Shown here piece by piece: positions 51,682 through 60,779 of a stretch of DNA of 64,000 bases. Both the position numbers and the translations under genes were made by a program. Under the pieces are notes generated by a model. It saw nothing but the letters and a program-made list of their open reading frames with translations, was not told where the DNA came from and searched no databases. The first letter of the stretch is position 1; each line of letters begins with the position of its first letter. Source of the stretch: Vibrio sinensis (GTDB lineage Bacteria > Pseudomonadota > Gammaproteobacteria > Enterobacterales > Vibrionaceae); NCBI RefSeq assembly GCF_003605645.1, contig NZ_QVMU01000012.1:56344-120343 (forward strand), given 5' to 3'.

Positions 51682-53754
51682 ATGATCACCAGTAAAACAC
51701 AACAATCCATTCGTAATAGTTATTCAAACCTCCAATCACAGTTGGATAACTTTGTACCTCGTCGTGCACAAAATTATCTTGTCGCCGAAATTGCCAAAAC
51801 ATTGTCCGGCAATTACCACAAATCTAATCGCATGATTGTTGCTGAAGCCGGTACTGGCATTGGTAAATCACTCTCTTATTTGATGGCGACAATTCCGGTA
51901 GCAGTATTTAACAATCGCAAAGTTGTTATTTCCACAGCCACTGTGGCACTCCAGGAACAGTTAGTAGAGAAAGACTTACCTCTATTTCGCAGAATTACTG
52001 ATGTACCGTTCTCTTTTATTCTGGCGAAAGGAAGGCAACGCTATTGTTGTGCAGAAAAACTAATGTCGGCGTGTGGCGTCGATGGTGGTCAGTTGGCGAT
52101 ATTCGAAACAAAACCAAAAAAGAAAGACATCGAACTATTGGAAACAATGCACAGAAGTTTGGCACAAGGTAAGTGGAACGGTGATAGAGATGCGTGGCCG
52201 AAAAGCATACCTGATGAAATCTGGCAACTGATCGGCAGCGATAAGCATAGCTGTAATAATAGTTTACCTATGCACCGTAACTGTCCTTTTCAAAAAGCAC
52301 GTGCTGAACTTGATAAAGCCGATGTCATTATTGCAAACCATAGTTTAGTCATGGCGGATGCCGATCTTGGCGGTGGTGTCATTTTACCCGAGCCAGAAAA
52401 TACTATTTTTGTTTTTGATGAAGCACACCACTTGCCTCAAGTTGCACGAGATCATTCATCAGCCGCATCAAGTTTAAAAGGGGCTGCAACCTGGTTAGAA
52501 CGTTTAAATCAATCGATAAGCAAATTTTCCGGGATGACGGATGAAAAACGTGTTGGGCGTTTTCGTAATGAATTACAAGACTCCATACAGCAATTGATAC
52601 CAGCCTTATCGCAACTGGCTAGTCGTTTTGACCCTGCTCAGTTTGAAGATAAAATTTATCGTTTTGAACACGGCGAGTTACCAAGTTGGCTTGAAGAAGA
52701 AGCGAAATCACTTAAGACGCTAAGTCAGAAAGGTGCGCAAGCTGTTGCAAAAATAGCCGACCTTATTGCTGAACGAGTTAAAGATGGAGAACTATCAAGC
52801 CGTTTGGCAGAACCTGCATTAGCAGAATTGGGATTCTATATCCAACGTATGGATAACCTAGCACAAGTTTGGCACCTTATGGCGCAACCACTTCGGGACA
52901 AAGGAGCTCCCCTAGCCCGTTGGTTGGAAATTAGCCCCGAGCGTGAGGGTGATTTTATCGTCAGTGTTTCCCCACTGGAAGTTGGCTGGCAGCTCGATCA
53001 ACAGCTGTGGAGTCGATGTGTCGGCGCTGTGCTTGTTTCAGCGACATTGCGCGCACTTAACTCATTTAGTTTTTTCTGTCGTCAAGCTGGTGTAAGTGAT
53101 AAACCAGAGGACGGTACGCAATTTCTCGCGCTTGCGTCGCCTTTTGACTATCAAAATCAAGCCGAGCTATTCATCCCAAAACTGCGTTACGAACCACAAG
53201 TACCACAGTTCACGGAATATCTTATTGAAATTTTGCCTAACCTCATTGAAGACAAGAAGGCCAATTTAGTTTTATTCTCTTCTTATTGGCAAATGAACCA
53301 GGTGGCCGAGGCTCTGGAAAGCGCTTTTATTAAGAAAGGCTGGGCATTACAAATTCAAGGCAAAGAATCTCGTGGGGAGATTTTGAAAAAACACTCCACT
53401 TTGGTGCAATGTGAAAAAACCAGTATCTTATTTGGTACCGGAAGCTTTTCAGAGGGGCTTGATTTACCAGGCACCCTGCTTGAAAACTTAATCATCACGA
53501 AAATTCCATTTGGCGTACCAACGTCTCCAGTTGAACGTGCCCATGCCGAATATATTGAGCGTAAAGGTGGCAATTCATTTATGCAGATCGCAGTGCCTGA
53601 AGCGAGTAAAAAATTGATTCAAGCCGCGGGTCGATTACTGCGAAAAGAACGAGATTCTGGTAAAGTCATCCTCCTTGACCGACGAATTATTAGCAAGCGT
53701 TATGGCAAAGCATTACTTGATTCCTTACCGCCGTTTAAACGCAACATCGAATAA
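51682..53754 (+). CDS. dinG: ATP-dependent DNA helicase DinG
   Basis: A 690-residue XPD-like 5'-3' superfamily 2 helicase that clears R-loops and replication obstacles. Walker A is AGTGIGKS (56-63), the DEAH box lies in VFDEAHHLPQ, and SATLRALNSF and QAAGRLLRKERDSGK are helicase motifs. The Fe-S region has cysteines at 122, 123, 191 and 201, whereas E. coli DinG has four separated ligands. Here the middle one of the CxxxxCxxxxxC group seems absent. The next gene is a TSUP permease 22 bp downstream. Confidence 0.94.
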   Translation: MITSKTQQSIRNSYSNLQSQLDNFVPRRAQNYLVAEIAKTLSGNYHKSNRMIVAEAGTGIGKSLSYLMATIPVAVFNNRKVVISTATVALQEQLVEKDLPLFRRITDVPFSFILAKGRQRYCCAEKLMSACGVDGGQLAIFETKPKKKDIELLETMHRSLAQGKWNGDRDAWPKSIPDEIWQLIGSDKHSCNNSLPMHRNCPFQKARAELDKADVIIANHSLVMADADLGGGVILPEPENTIFVFDEAHHLPQVARDHSSAASSLKGAATWLERLNQSISKFSGMTDEKRVGRFRNELQDSIQQLIPALSQLASRFDPAQFEDKIYRFEHGELPSWLEEEAKSLKTLSQKGAQAVAKIADLIAERVKDGELSSRLAEPALAELGFYIQRMDNLAQVWHLMAQPLRDKGAPLARWLEISPEREGDFIVSVSPLEVGWQLDQQLWSRCVGAVLVSATLRALNSFSFFCRQAGVSDKPEDGTQFLALASPFDYQNQAELFIPKLRYEPQVPQFTEYLIEILPNLIEDKKANLVLFSSYWQMNQVAEALESAFIKKGWALQIQGKESRGEILKKHSTLVQCEKTSILFGTGSFSEGLDLPGTLLENLIITKIPFGVPTSPVERAHAEYIERKGGNSFMQIAVPEASKKLIQAAGRLLRKERDSGKVILLDRRIISKRYGKALLDSLPPFKRNIE

Positions 53755-53776
53755 CTAGAAAGAAGAAATCGATTTT

Positions 53777-54556
53777 ATGGAATTACTTGAGCCAACAATG
53801 CTGTTGGTGTTGGCACTGGTTGCTTTTGTTGCTGGTTTTATCGATGCAGTCGCGGGCGGAGGTGGCATGCTTACCGTTCCTGCTCTGCTCTCGATTGGAT
53901 TACCGCCACACATTGCTTTAGGGACAAATAAACTAGCAGCAACGTTCGCCTCTTCGACGGCAGCATTAACTTATTATCGCAAACGTTTGTTCAAACCCAA
54001 ATATTGGGGGCGAGCATTCGTCTGCACCTTAATTGGCGCCACGCTAGGTACACTCTTTGTTGATTGGATCAGCACAGAATGGCTTGAAAAAATGCTTCCG
54101 CTCATTATTCTTGCCGCGGCTATTTATACAATCTTTCATAAAACTCCGACCAGTAACCAAGACGAACTGCCCGCCTCTTGCTCTATCTTTAATAGAAAGC
54201 AGTACATTCAAGGGTTAACGTTAGGCTTTTATGATGGTGTTGCAGGACCTGGAACCGGTGCATTTTGGACCGTCAGTTCAATGGCGCTTTATCGATTAAA
54301 CATCTTAATGGCATCAGGGCTAGCTAAAGCGATGAACTTTACTAGCAATATCACCTCTTTAGTCACATTTGCTTTACTCGGTCATATTGACTGGGTATTA
54401 GGGTTCACTATGGGACTTTGCCTGATGGCCGGTGCTTTTGTCGGTGCCCATTCCGCGATTCATTTTGGGGCTAAATTTATACGCCCAGTCTTTGTTACCG
54501 TAGTCAGTGTATTAGCTATTAAGCTCGCTTATGATGCATGGTTTATTAATTTATGA
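53777..54556 (+). CDS. TSUP (TauE/SafE, YfcA-like) family permease
   Basis: A 259-residue inner-membrane protein with about eight helices. The two homologous motifs are GFIDAVAGGGGMLTVPALLSIGLPPHIALGTNK and GFYDGVAGPGTGAFW. Family members export sulfite or organosulfur compounds, but the substrate here is unknown. It overlaps priC by ATGA, so it is likely in the same operon as priC, rsmS and roxA. Confidence 0.88.
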   Translation: MELLEPTMLLVLALVAFVAGFIDAVAGGGGMLTVPALLSIGLPPHIALGTNKLAATFASSTAALTYYRKRLFKPKYWGRAFVCTLIGATLGTLFVDWISTEWLEKMLPLIILAAAIYTIFHKTPTSNQDELPASCSIFNRKQYIQGLTLGFYDGVAGPGTGAFWTVSSMALYRLNILMASGLAKAMNFTSNITSLVTFALLGHIDWVLGFTMGLCLMAGAFVGAHSAIHFGAKFIRPVFVTVVSVLAIKLAYDAWFINL

Positions 54557-55101
54557 GTCGATTAAATCAACTAAGCAACACTTTAGCTCAACTAGCTTCT
54601 CAAGCAGAGCTTGTTGACCACAAACGAGGTGAACATTATCAACCTCTTTTTGATGAACATCTTTTTCAATGTAAATCTCATTTGTTGCTGCCTTGTGTCC
54701 ATGAAATTCAAGCAACACTTACGACTCTGATAAATGAAGAGCAGTCAGGAAAATTAACCACCTCTTCAGCACAATATCTTACTGAACGATTGTTAACACA
54801 AATCTCAGCAATTCAACGGGAACTCGCCACACTCAATATTCGTCATAGTGAAGCAAAGCGCAATCAAGAGTTTCGAAAACCGATCCATCGCCTCTATCAA
54901 GAACTCGCACAACACCAGAATTGGGAATATCGCCTAATGGAAATGGTGTCGGATAAAGAACAGATGCTTCACAGTGCTCCATTAAATCAACAACCCGCCG
55001 CGTACCAAGATCTCATGATCACCAAACAACGCTTACAGCGATGTCGCGACGCCAAAGTAAAGTTAGAAAAGCAGATCGCTTTTAGAGAAAGGCAAAAATA
55101 A
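54553..55101 (+). CDS. priC: Primosomal replication protein PriC
   Basis: A 182-residue helical, basic protein that reloads DnaB at stalled forks. Conserved features are LLTQISAIQRELAT and RLYQELAQHQNWEYRLMEMVSDKE, which matches the E. coli C-terminal domain. It overlaps the permease by 4 bp and is followed by rsmS after 2 bp, as in E. coli priC-ybaM. Confidence 0.85.
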   Translation: MSRLNQLSNTLAQLASQAELVDHKRGEHYQPLFDEHLFQCKSHLLLPCVHEIQATLTTLINEEQSGKLTTSSAQYLTERLLTQISAIQRELATLNIRHSEAKRNQEFRKPIHRLYQELAQHQNWEYRLMEMVSDKEQMLHSAPLNQQPAAYQDLMITKQRLQRCRDAKVKLEKQIAFRERQK

Positions 55102-55103
55102 CG

Positions 55104-55268
55104 ATGAGTTCATCAAACTCCAGTCTAGACAACGCACCTGAAGAAATTAAACTTGCTGTCGATCTGATCTATTTATTAGAAAGTAATGACATCGATCTTC
55201 ATATTGCACTAAAAGCCATCAACATCGTCAAATCGGACCTAGAACAAAAAATTAATTTGGAAGAATAA
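55104..55268 (+). CDS. rsmS: RsmS/YbaM (DUF2496) small protein
   Basis: A 54-residue protein (MSSSNSSLDNAPEEIKLAVDLIYLLESNDIDLHIALKAINIVKSDLEQKINLEE) matching the YbaM family in length and position after priC. In soft-rot bacteria RsmS affects virulence regulation; its molecular action is not established. It begins 2 bp after priC, and the stop overlaps roxA as TAATG. Too short for routine ORF finders. Confidence 0.82.
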   Translation: MSSSNSSLDNAPEEIKLAVDLIYLLESNDIDLHIALKAINIVKSDLEQKINLEE

Positions 55269-56407
55269 TGTATCCACTTTCATTCTCGCTAGACGCTTTT
55301 TTGAGCGAATTTTGGCAGAAAAAACCAACCATTATTAAAGCTGGCTTTAACGATTTTATCGATCCTATTTCGCCAGATGAGTTAGCTGGTCTTGCAATGG
55401 AAGATGTTGTCGACTCTCGTTACATCACCAATGCCAACAATCAATGGCAAGCACAACATGGCCCGTTCGACGAAACCTTATTCGAACAACTGCCTGAAAC
55501 TCATTGGCAACTCATTGTTCAAGCTTGTAACCATTGGCACACTGGGTCAGCTGAGCTATTAGAATCATTTAAAGCCATGCCACAGTGGTTATTCGATGAT
55601 CTAATGGTGTGTTATTCTGCCCAAGGTGGCGGTGTCGGTCCACACATTGATCAATATGACGTGTTCATCATTCAAGGTAGTGGCAAACGACACTGGCGCG
55701 TGGGTGATCTTGACCAAGGCCAATATCAAGAGAAAATTGAAGCGGGTGCGTTACGCCAGATTGAGCATTTTGACTCAATTATCGACGATATTCTTGAACC
55801 AGGTGACATTCTCTATATTCCGCCAGGTTTCCCACATGAGGGAACAACCCTTGAACCAAGTTTAAGTTATTCTGTTGGCTACCGCTCTCCAACTGAGCAA
55901 GAGCTATTAAGCAACTTTGCTGATCACGCTATCGCATCTGAAATGGGTGAAAAGCACTGGCACAATCCAGCTCTAACCGTGCGTAAAAGCCATAGCATAA
56001 TGACTTCTGATGATCTCAGCCAACTGACAGCAATGCTAAAAGCTTGCCTTGAATCAGAGCAACATATTGAAGAATTCATGGGAACCATGCTGAGTCAATC
56101 TAGACATCAACTTGATATTGTTGAAAATGAAGAGCAGCTCACTAGTGATGATGTTTTGCAACATCTCGATGGGATGGGTTGCTTACGCAAAGTATCAGGA
56201 TTAAAAACCCTCTATCACGAAAATTCGATTGGTACTTTGTACGTCAATGGCGAAAAATTCACTCTTGCAGATAATACACAAGCGTTAACTCAATTACTCT
56301 GCGATACCGATGAAGTTTCTCTAGAGCAAATTCACTTCCCTATGAGTGAAGCAACATTAGTCCTCTTGACTGAGTTAGTAAATAAGGGGTATTGGTTCCT
56401 AGATTAG
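55268..56407 (+). CDS. roxA: 50S ribosomal protein L16 arginine 3-hydroxylase
   Basis: A 379-residue JmjC-type Fe(II)/2-oxoglutarate oxygenase (YcfD/RoxA) that hydroxylates an arginine of ribosomal protein L16. Iron ligands are H126, D128 (HIDQYDVF) and H190 (FPHEGT). The N-terminal cupin and C-terminal winged-helix region fit the family length. Its start overlaps the rsmS stop. Confidence 0.93.
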   Translation: MYPLSFSLDAFLSEFWQKKPTIIKAGFNDFIDPISPDELAGLAMEDVVDSRYITNANNQWQAQHGPFDETLFEQLPETHWQLIVQACNHWHTGSAELLESFKAMPQWLFDDLMVCYSAQGGGVGPHIDQYDVFIIQGSGKRHWRVGDLDQGQYQEKIEAGALRQIEHFDSIIDDILEPGDILYIPPGFPHEGTTLEPSLSYSVGYRSPTEQELLSNFADHAIASEMGEKHWHNPALTVRKSHSIMTSDDLSQLTAMLKACLESEQHIEEFMGTMLSQSRHQLDIVENEEQLTSDDVLQHLDGMGCLRKVSGLKTLYHENSIGTLYVNGEKFTLADNTQALTQLLCDTDEVSLEQIHFPMSEATLVLLTELVNKGYWFLD

Positions 56408-56423
56408 TCCCCTTTGTTCTCTC

Positions 56424-56456
56424 ATAAAGAAGAGTAACAAGGTTGCTCTTCTTTAT
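56424..56456 (+). terminator. Terminator after roxA
   Basis: ATAAAGAAGAG-TAAC pairs with GTTG-CTCTTCTTTAT around a short loop, followed by an AT-rich tail. Confidence 0.7.
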
Positions 56457-56559
56457 ATTTGAGCTTACCTACATAGACTCGACGTTTTGAATCAAAGCAA
56501 CACCGCGTGATAACATCACCACATACTTTATAATAAGAAAGTTACAGTAAGGACAGACG

Positions 56560-57366
56560 ATGAAAGTTATTAGTTTTAACATCAACGGCCTAAGAGCGCG
56601 CCTTCATCAATTACAAGCAATTATCGATAAACATCAACCGGATGTCATTGGACTGCAAGAAATCAAAGTCCACAATGAAGCATTCCCAGTAGAAGATGTC
56701 GAAAAGATGGGTTATCACGTCTACTTTCATGGGCAAAAAGCGCATTATGGCGTAGCCATGCTATGTAAAAAACAGCCGACATCCATACAGTATGGCTTTC
56801 CTAGCGATACTGAAGAGCACCAAAAACGAATGATCATGGCGACATTTTCTGATGAAAATGGTGAACCAATTACCATTCTAAATGGCTACTTCCCTCAAGG
56901 GGACAACATTGGTCATGAAACCAAATTCCCTTACAAGCGCCAGTTTTACAAAGACCTTATGCAATACCTGAATGATGCCCACAGCAACGAAGAAAAAATC
57001 ATTGTGATGGGTGATATCAATATTAGCCCGATTGACGCCGATATTGGTATTGGCGAGCAGAACAAAAAACGCTGGCTAAAAACAGGAAAATGTTCTTTCC
57101 AACCAGAAGAACGTGAATGGCTACAATCACTCCTAGATTGGGGATTCATTGACACTTTCCGTCAAATACACCCAGACACTGAAGACCGATATTCTTGGTT
57201 TGACTACCGTTCTCGCGGTTTTGATGACAACCGAGGCCTACGTATAGATGTGATCTTAGCGACTCGTAAGTTAGCGCAATCTTGTTTTGAATCTGACATA
57301 GATTACGAACTACGAGGTATCGAAAAGCCATCAGATCATGCTCCTATTTGGTCTACATTTAAGTAA
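56560..57366 (+). CDS. xthA: Exodeoxyribonuclease III
   Basis: A 268-residue apurinic/apyrimidinic endonuclease and 3'-5' exonuclease. The metal-binding glutamate is E34 (GLQEIKV), with the family motifs [19 protein letters not shown] and DHAPIWSTF (catalytic Asp-His). It is monocistronic, with the TAAGGA site shortly before the ATG. Confidence 0.96.
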   Translation: MKVISFNINGLRARLHQLQAIIDKHQPDVIGLQEIKVHNEAFPVEDVEKMGYHVYFHGQKAHYGVAMLCKKQPTSIQYGFPSDTEEHQKRMIMATFSDENGEPITILNGYFPQGDNIGHETKFPYKRQFYKDLMQYLNDAHSNEEKIIVMGDINISPIDADIGIGEQNKKRWLKTGKCSFQPEEREWLQSLLDWGFIDTFRQIHPDTEDRYSWFDYRSRGFDDNRGLRIDVILATRKLAQSCFESDIDYELRGIEKPSDHAPIWSTFK

Positions 57367-57505
57367 TAAATAATATCTGGGTTTCTTAAATCTAAGAAGC
57401 CCACTATAAGCTATTGATTTGGTTTCATTTATTATCCACTCTATTGGTAAAACTTGAAATCTAGTCATAACGGTCTATCGCATTAATTGTCATGGCAATG
57501 TTAGG

Positions 57506-59260
57506 ATGCTGCCAACTATTTATAAACCATTCCTAACACCGATGAATATTAATAACTTCAGCTGGAAAGAGTTCTCTCCATTTAATAAAAAAAACGTTGT
57601 TGTTCTGTTAGGGATAAGTTTATTTCTCAATATTCTTGTATTGGCCATCCCTATTTATAGCCTACAAGTTTTTGATCGTGTTTTGACTAGTCGTAGCTTT
57701 GATACATTATTTTTAATCAGTGCTATCGTTGTTTTTCTAGTCACTATTCAATCTGCATTAGATGTTTTAAAAAACTACTATCTTCAACGTCGTGCTACTA
57801 AGCTTGATACATTTGCTTCAATAACTCTCTATAGTGGTATTAATACCGATACACCATCGAATCAAGTCTCACATAAAGATATAAAAGAGCTGCGTTCATT
57901 TATGACTTCGCCTGCCTTTTCTGTCGTCTTTGATATTCTTTGGACCCCTATTTTTATTATTGTCATGTTTATTCTCCATCCTATTGTTGGCATTGTTGGC
58001 CTTTCCGCCACACTACTCGTCGGAGGATTTTCATTTGTTGCCCATTATTTAAAACTTAAAAAACTAACCAATGCGCAGTTAACCAATATGGCTAGCACCT
58101 ATGCTCATGATGAATCTGTAACGTTTAATGAAACGGTTCAATCTCAACATTTATCTAACGGATTAAGTCAGCAATACCACCAGTTAACCGCCGAACGAAT
58201 TTGGTTTGAACATCAACTCTCAACATCAACATCAACGCTGACCTCTATCGCGAAGTACATCCGTTTACTTTTGCAAATGGTAATAATGGCTGTCGGTGCC
58301 ACACTGGTGATTGATAATGCAATGTCTGCAGGTGGAATCATAGCAGGGTCGATATTGATGTCTCGTGCTTTACAACCGTTAGAGCAGCTATCCGGAGCTT
58401 TGCAAGCATGGCAACTCGCATTGGGGGCGAACAAGCGCCTTAATAAATACTTCAGTGAAATAAAACAGTTGCCATCAACAACCCAATTTAATCAGGTACA
58501 AGGAGCGCTGCATATCGATGGTGTATCATGGTATCCACCAAACGCTTCTCTCCCCTTGCTAAAAAATCTGCGACTTAAACTTGAACCCGGAAATCGTGTC
58601 GCGATACATGGTTCCAACGGCTCAGGGAAAAGTATGCTGTGTAAAATCATCGCTGGGCTCGTCAAACCAAATACAGGTTCAATTAAACTCGACGGGGCTA
58701 GCATCAATCAATGGTCAAAAGATCAACTCAGTCAGGTCGTTGGCTACGTACCACAGAAAATAGAATTTTTAGCCGGAACAATTAAACAGAATATTGCTCA
58801 TTTCGATACGAATATTGATGATGACAAAGTAATCCAAGCCGCTAAAAAAATTGGGGTACATGATAGCATCATTAAATTACCTGATGGGTATAACACTCTT
58901 ATTGGGCAACGAGGTTTATCTCTATCTTGTGGAGATGCACAAGCGATTGCTATCGCTCGAGCACTTTATAATCAACCTAAGTTGCTCATTCTTGATGAAG
59001 CTACATCAAATCTAGACCGATACAAATTACATCAATTCAAACAATTACTTTTACTATTAGCCAAAGAAAAAGTCGGGGTCTTACTCGTGACTCATAACAC
59101 AGAAATATTTGAAAATATGGATTGGGTCATAGAATTAGAATCTGGCGAAATAAAATCGGCAAAGCCAGTAACTCAAGCGATATCTAGCAGTAATAACGAC
59201 TCCAGAAATCAAACCAAGAAAGTACATCGTATTAATAACAAGGTTGTGTCCAATGCTTGA
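57506..59260 (+). CDS. Type I secretion ABC exporter (PrtD-like)
   Basis: A 584-residue inner-membrane ABC exporter; an alternative start at 57542 (MNINNFSW) is plausible because neither ATG has a good ribosome site. Five to six helices (about residues 33-50 and 66-80 first) precede the ATPase. Walker A is GSNGSGKS (369-376), the Q-loop is YVPQ, Walker B is LLILDE (493-498) and the H-loop is VTH (530). No C39 peptidase domain is present, so it is PrtD-type. The signature is LSCGD (473-477) rather than LSGGQ. Together with the HlyD gene it should export the RTX protein; TolC must come from elsewhere. Confidence 0.9.
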   Translation: MLPTIYKPFLTPMNINNFSWKEFSPFNKKNVVVLLGISLFLNILVLAIPIYSLQVFDRVLTSRSFDTLFLISAIVVFLVTIQSALDVLKNYYLQRRATKLDTFASITLYSGINTDTPSNQVSHKDIKELRSFMTSPAFSVVFDILWTPIFIIVMFILHPIVGIVGLSATLLVGGFSFVAHYLKLKKLTNAQLTNMASTYAHDESVTFNETVQSQHLSNGLSQQYHQLTAERIWFEHQLSTSTSTLTSIAKYIRLLLQMVIMAVGATLVIDNAMSAGGIIAGSILMSRALQPLEQLSGALQAWQLALGANKRLNKYFSEIKQLPSTTQFNQVQGALHIDGVSWYPPNASLPLLKNLRLKLEPGNRVAIHGSNGSGKSMLCKIIAGLVKPNTGSIKLDGASINQWSKDQLSQVVGYVPQKIEFLAGTIKQNIAHFDTNIDDDKVIQAAKKIGVHDSIIKLPDGYNTLIGQRGLSLSCGDAQAIAIARALYNQPKLLILDEATSNLDRYKLHQFKQLLLLLAKEKVGVLLVTHNTEIFENMDWVIELESGEIKSAKPVTQAISSSNNDSRNQTKKVHRINNKVVSNA

Positions 59261-60602
59261 GAATAATCGACATACAATATCACCAGATCAAATAATATAT
59301 CACGATGGTCGCCGGATTAAATTCAATGCAAATGTATATATTAAACTCGCTATTGCCACCGTATTACTATTATTAATCCTATTTTGTGTATGGGCAGCCA
59401 CCGCTAAATTAAGTAGTGCTGCAATTGCACCAGGAGTAATTATTGTTGAATCACAACGAAAGCCAATTCAGCATTTAGAAGGCGGTATAGTAAAAACCAT
59501 CCACATCACCGATGGTCAATCGGTAGAAAAAGGTGAGTTACTGATTACATTAGACTCATCAAAGGCAGAAGCTCGATTATTTGGTCTTCGTGCTCAATGG
59601 CAAAGTGACTTGGCGCGATTAAACCGACTGCAAGCAGAAATGGCGGAAAGTGACGCCATTTTATTCGACCAACGCTTACTTGCCAGAAGCGACGAACCAC
59701 ATGTCGCCACCCTGCTCTCAACCCAAAGAAAATTATTTGAGAAAAGACAATCACTGCGTAGCGGCGAAGAACAAATATTGTTAGAAAAAGTAGCGCAAGC
59801 TGATTTAGATCTTGAGGGGCTACAACAGAAATATCAAGCAGATAAACAAAGCCTTATCTATCTATCGGAACAGGTCGAGATGCATGAATCTTTAATGGAA
59901 ACCGGGAATACGTCCAAATCTCGACTATTGGATCTCAAGCGAGAACATACTGATTTAACAGGTAGCCTAGCGGAACTCAATGTTCGAATCACTCGTGCGC
60001 GTCGTTCTGTCTCCGAGGCAAAATTGAAAGACACCAATGCTGAATTTAATTATGCCAAACAGTTAGGTGAAGAGAGCCAACAACTCGAAAAATCCATCAA
60101 TGAGGCACATGAGGCCATGGCCGATGCACAACAAGTGCTAAAACGTATTGAAATCCGAGCACCACAATCGGGTGTTGTTGTCGGTCTCAATGTTTTTGCC
60201 ACTCAATCTGTTATTGCCGCAGGCGATAAGATCATGGAAATAGTCCCTCAAGGGGATCAGTTGATTGTTGAAGCTTTACTCAAACCTGAAGATATTGATG
60301 TTGTCTACACTGGGTTAGCGACTGAAGTTAGGCTCTCTGCGTATAACTTCCGTCGCACGCCACCAGTTCGCGGAACACTCATCCACATTTCGGCAGATCG
60401 AATAACCGATCAAGCGACAGGCTCTTCAGCTTACCTTGCACGAGTTGAACTCAATAAAGATGACTTAAGTTTACTCTCCGACGTCAGTCTATACCCAGGT
60501 ATGCCCGCTGAAGTCATGATACTGCTTAACGAACAGACCCCATTGGATTACTTGCTTAGTCCTTTAGCGGTTAGCTCGTATAAAGCCATGCGCGAAATTT
60601 AG
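59253..60602 (+). CDS. HlyD-family type I secretion adaptor
   Basis: A 449-residue periplasmic adaptor with one N-terminal membrane helix (about 29-49). A lipoyl-type half (HLEGGIVKTIHITDGQSVEKGELLITLDSSKA), a long coiled-coil hairpin (about 80-290) and the matching APQSGVVVGLNVFATQSVIAAGD half follow. The ATG at 59253 overlaps the exporter stop by 8 bp. It bridges the ABC exporter to TolC. It is followed by a 177-bp gap containing a riboswitch, then the cargo gene. Confidence 0.92.
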   Translation: MLENNRHTISPDQIIYHDGRRIKFNANVYIKLAIATVLLLLILFCVWAATAKLSSAAIAPGVIIVESQRKPIQHLEGGIVKTIHITDGQSVEKGELLITLDSSKAEARLFGLRAQWQSDLARLNRLQAEMAESDAILFDQRLLARSDEPHVATLLSTQRKLFEKRQSLRSGEEQILLEKVAQADLDLEGLQQKYQADKQSLIYLSEQVEMHESLMETGNTSKSRLLDLKREHTDLTGSLAELNVRITRARRSVSEAKLKDTNAEFNYAKQLGEESQQLEKSINEAHEAMADAQQVLKRIEIRAPQSGVVVGLNVFATQSVIAAGDKIMEIVPQGDQLIVEALLKPEDIDVVYTGLATEVRLSAYNFRRTPPVRGTLIHISADRITDQATGSSAYLARVELNKDDLSLLSDVSLYPGMPAEVMILLNEQTPLDYLLSPLAVSSYKAMREI

Positions 60603-60604
60603 AT

Positions 60605-60655
60605 TGGAGCATCATTCTGGATACCCTGCTCCTAGCCGTTTCTACGGGTATCTAA
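60605..60655 (+). other. Alternative hairpins upstream of the c-di-GMP aptamer
   Basis: GGAGC/GCTCC and GATACCC/GGGTATC stems overlap in the first 50 bases after the adaptor stop and cannot both form. They may act as a weak terminator or as a folding guide; no T-run is present. Confidence 0.4.
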
Positions 60656-60667
60656 AACTATAAAAAC

Positions 60668-60745
60668 GAGAAAAGCCAAACTTGTCGCGAGATAAGGACG
60701 GAAAGCTACAGATCTCAACATTGGAAGAGATGGCTGAGCCGCCTC
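60668..60745 (+). ncRNA. Class I c-di-GMP riboswitch (GEMM-I) before the RTX gene
   Basis: The landmarks of GEMM-I appear in order: GCCAAAC; a stem CTTGTC-GCGA-GATAAG capped by a GNRA tetraloop; AGGACGGAAAGCTAC; then a long arm CAGATCTC...GAGATGGCTG; and the closing GAGCCGCC. Flanking GAG/CTC can close P1. Only the GGACG(G/C)AAAGC core differs by one base from the usual GGACGCAAAGC. A small ATCA/TGAT hairpin follows just before the AGAGGA ribosome site (60766-60771). Called from memory of Vibrio GEMM sequences. Confidence 0.85.
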
Positions 60746-60779
60746 AAATTAATCATCAGATTGATAGAGGAATTTTTCT

